DNA of 64,000 nt. Origin: Maribacter orientalis. GTDB taxonomy: Bacteria > Bacteroidota > Bacteroidia > Flavobacteriales > Flavobacteriaceae. This document shows, piece after piece, positions 63,662-64,000 of this stretch (its first letter is position 1; each line of letters starts with the position of its first letter). The notes under the pieces were generated by a model, which was given only the letters and a program-made list of their open reading frames with translations, made no database searches and had not been told where the DNA came from. Location: assembly GCF_900109345.1 (NCBI RefSeq), contig NZ_FNZN01000004.1:476482-540481 (forward strand), written 5' to 3'. A program made the position numbers and the translations under genes.

Positions 63662-63690
63662 AAATAAGTTGACACAAAATCGACTTATTT
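63662..63690 (+). promoter_or_regulatory. Hairpin directly before the transposase start
   Basis: AAATAAGT (63662-63669) pairs with ACTTATTT (63683-63690), which abuts the ATG at 63691. In insertion sequences such hairpins near the end hide the ribosome site in transcripts entering from outside. The IS left end probably lies at or just before this point. Confidence 0.45.
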
Positions 63691-64000
63691 ATGAAACATT
63701 CGATTATTACGGTAAACAAGCGTACTCAACGCGATTATAATTTGGGCTTTAAATTAAGTGTAGTCCATCAGGTTGAAAAAGGCGAGATGACTTATAAACA
63801 AGCGCAAAAGTCTTATGGTATTCAAGGCAGAAGTACCGTTTTGGTTTGGCTGAGAAAACATGGTACATTAGATTGGAGTAAACCTTTACGCCATCAAATG
63901 CCAAAATCAAAAGAAACACCTGCCCAAAAAATCAAACGCCTGGAGAGAGAGCTTTCCGATGAAAAATTGAGGAACAAAATTCTCAACACCATGATCGACA
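63691..64000 (+). mobile_element. IS3-family insertion sequence, left end with partial orfA
   Basis: An ORF from ATG 63691 runs off the window (103 codons seen). It encodes an IS3-type OrfA: an HTH (FKLSVVHQVEKGEMTYKQAQKSYGIQGRSTVLVWLRKHG) and then a Lys/Glu-rich leucine-zipper-like helix (AQKIKRLERELSDEKLRNKILNTMI). OrfA binds the element's ends and normally frameshifts into OrfB, the DDE transposase, which must lie to the right. Inverted repeats and target duplication cannot be defined from this end alone. Confidence 0.88.

Noticed and set aside
1..64000. CRISPR arrays, tRNA, rRNA and riboswitches
   Set aside because: No regularly spaced repeats, cloverleaf-like sequences or conserved riboswitch cores were seen by eye; a covariance-model scan would be needed to exclude small RNAs.

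Overview
The window is a chromosomal segment of a member of the Bacteroidota, most likely a marine Flavobacteriaceae. The signs are AT-rich DNA, many TAnnTTTG-type -7 promoter elements, a SusC/SusD pair, many short Bacteroidota-type lipoprotein signals, and families typical of the group (DUF3078, DUF6503, YwqK/MORN-like proteins, CarboxypepD_reg-like domains, CRTAC1/VCBS proteins, nucleoside-permease-like MFS). No rRNA, tRNA or CRISPR array was seen.

Left part (1-14350): a SCO1-type copper/cytochrome oxidase assembly protein. Next is a ferrous iron operon, feoA-feoB plus a 49-residue Cys-rich FeoB-associated peptide. Then come small envelope proteins (CarboxypepD_reg-like, DUF423, plug-like lipoprotein, DUF2141). 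A metal homeostasis block follows: a MntR/DtxR-type regulator with a ZIP transporter on the minus strand, divergent from a TonB-dependent receptor with a CxxC in its plug. After it come a lycopene cyclase and a prenyl diphosphate synthase, which converge with overlapping stop codons.

14350-26433: a divergent GntR-type regulator, a long regulatory gap, then susC, susD, a perfect hairpin terminator/attenuator, a giant VCBS/ASPIC-UnbV lipoprotein, a vanadium-haloperoxidase/PAP2-type lipoprotein with a complete active-site signature, and a second CRTAC1-type protein. There is no glycoside hydrolase. This is the best candidate here for an undescribed outer-membrane uptake/processing system.

26500-35940: a TetR regulator with a palindromic operator at its promoter, directly followed by tolC-mfp-RND efflux genes. 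A MORN-like secreted protein and aspS follow.

36060-50360: mostly housekeeping genes (ClC channel lacking the gating glutamate, cold-shock protein, tadA, dxs, DUF3078, dgt, nadD, gmk, yicC). It also holds a diverged pair of small lipoproteins, one broken by a homopolymer frameshift. A PiT phosphate transporter fused to a PhoU-like domain and a small CarboxypepD_reg protein share an 11-bp-periodic TAACCTTA repeat in their promoters, resembling a Pho-type control element.

50498-63099: a sugar catabolic cluster. It holds two DUF1080 (3-keto-disaccharide hydrolase family) lipoproteins, three TIM-barrel isomerase/epimerase-like proteins, two GMC flavo-oxidoreductases, a gluconate-2-dehydrogenase-subunit-3-like protein, a Gfo/Idh/MocA oxidoreductase and a nucleoside-permease-like MFS transporter. 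The gene set fits oxidation of a sugar or glycoside at C3, cleavage of the keto-sugar, and reduction/isomerisation of the product. The right end has two tiny membrane ORFs, a strong bidirectional terminator and the left end of an IS3-type insertion sequence whose orfA runs out of the window.
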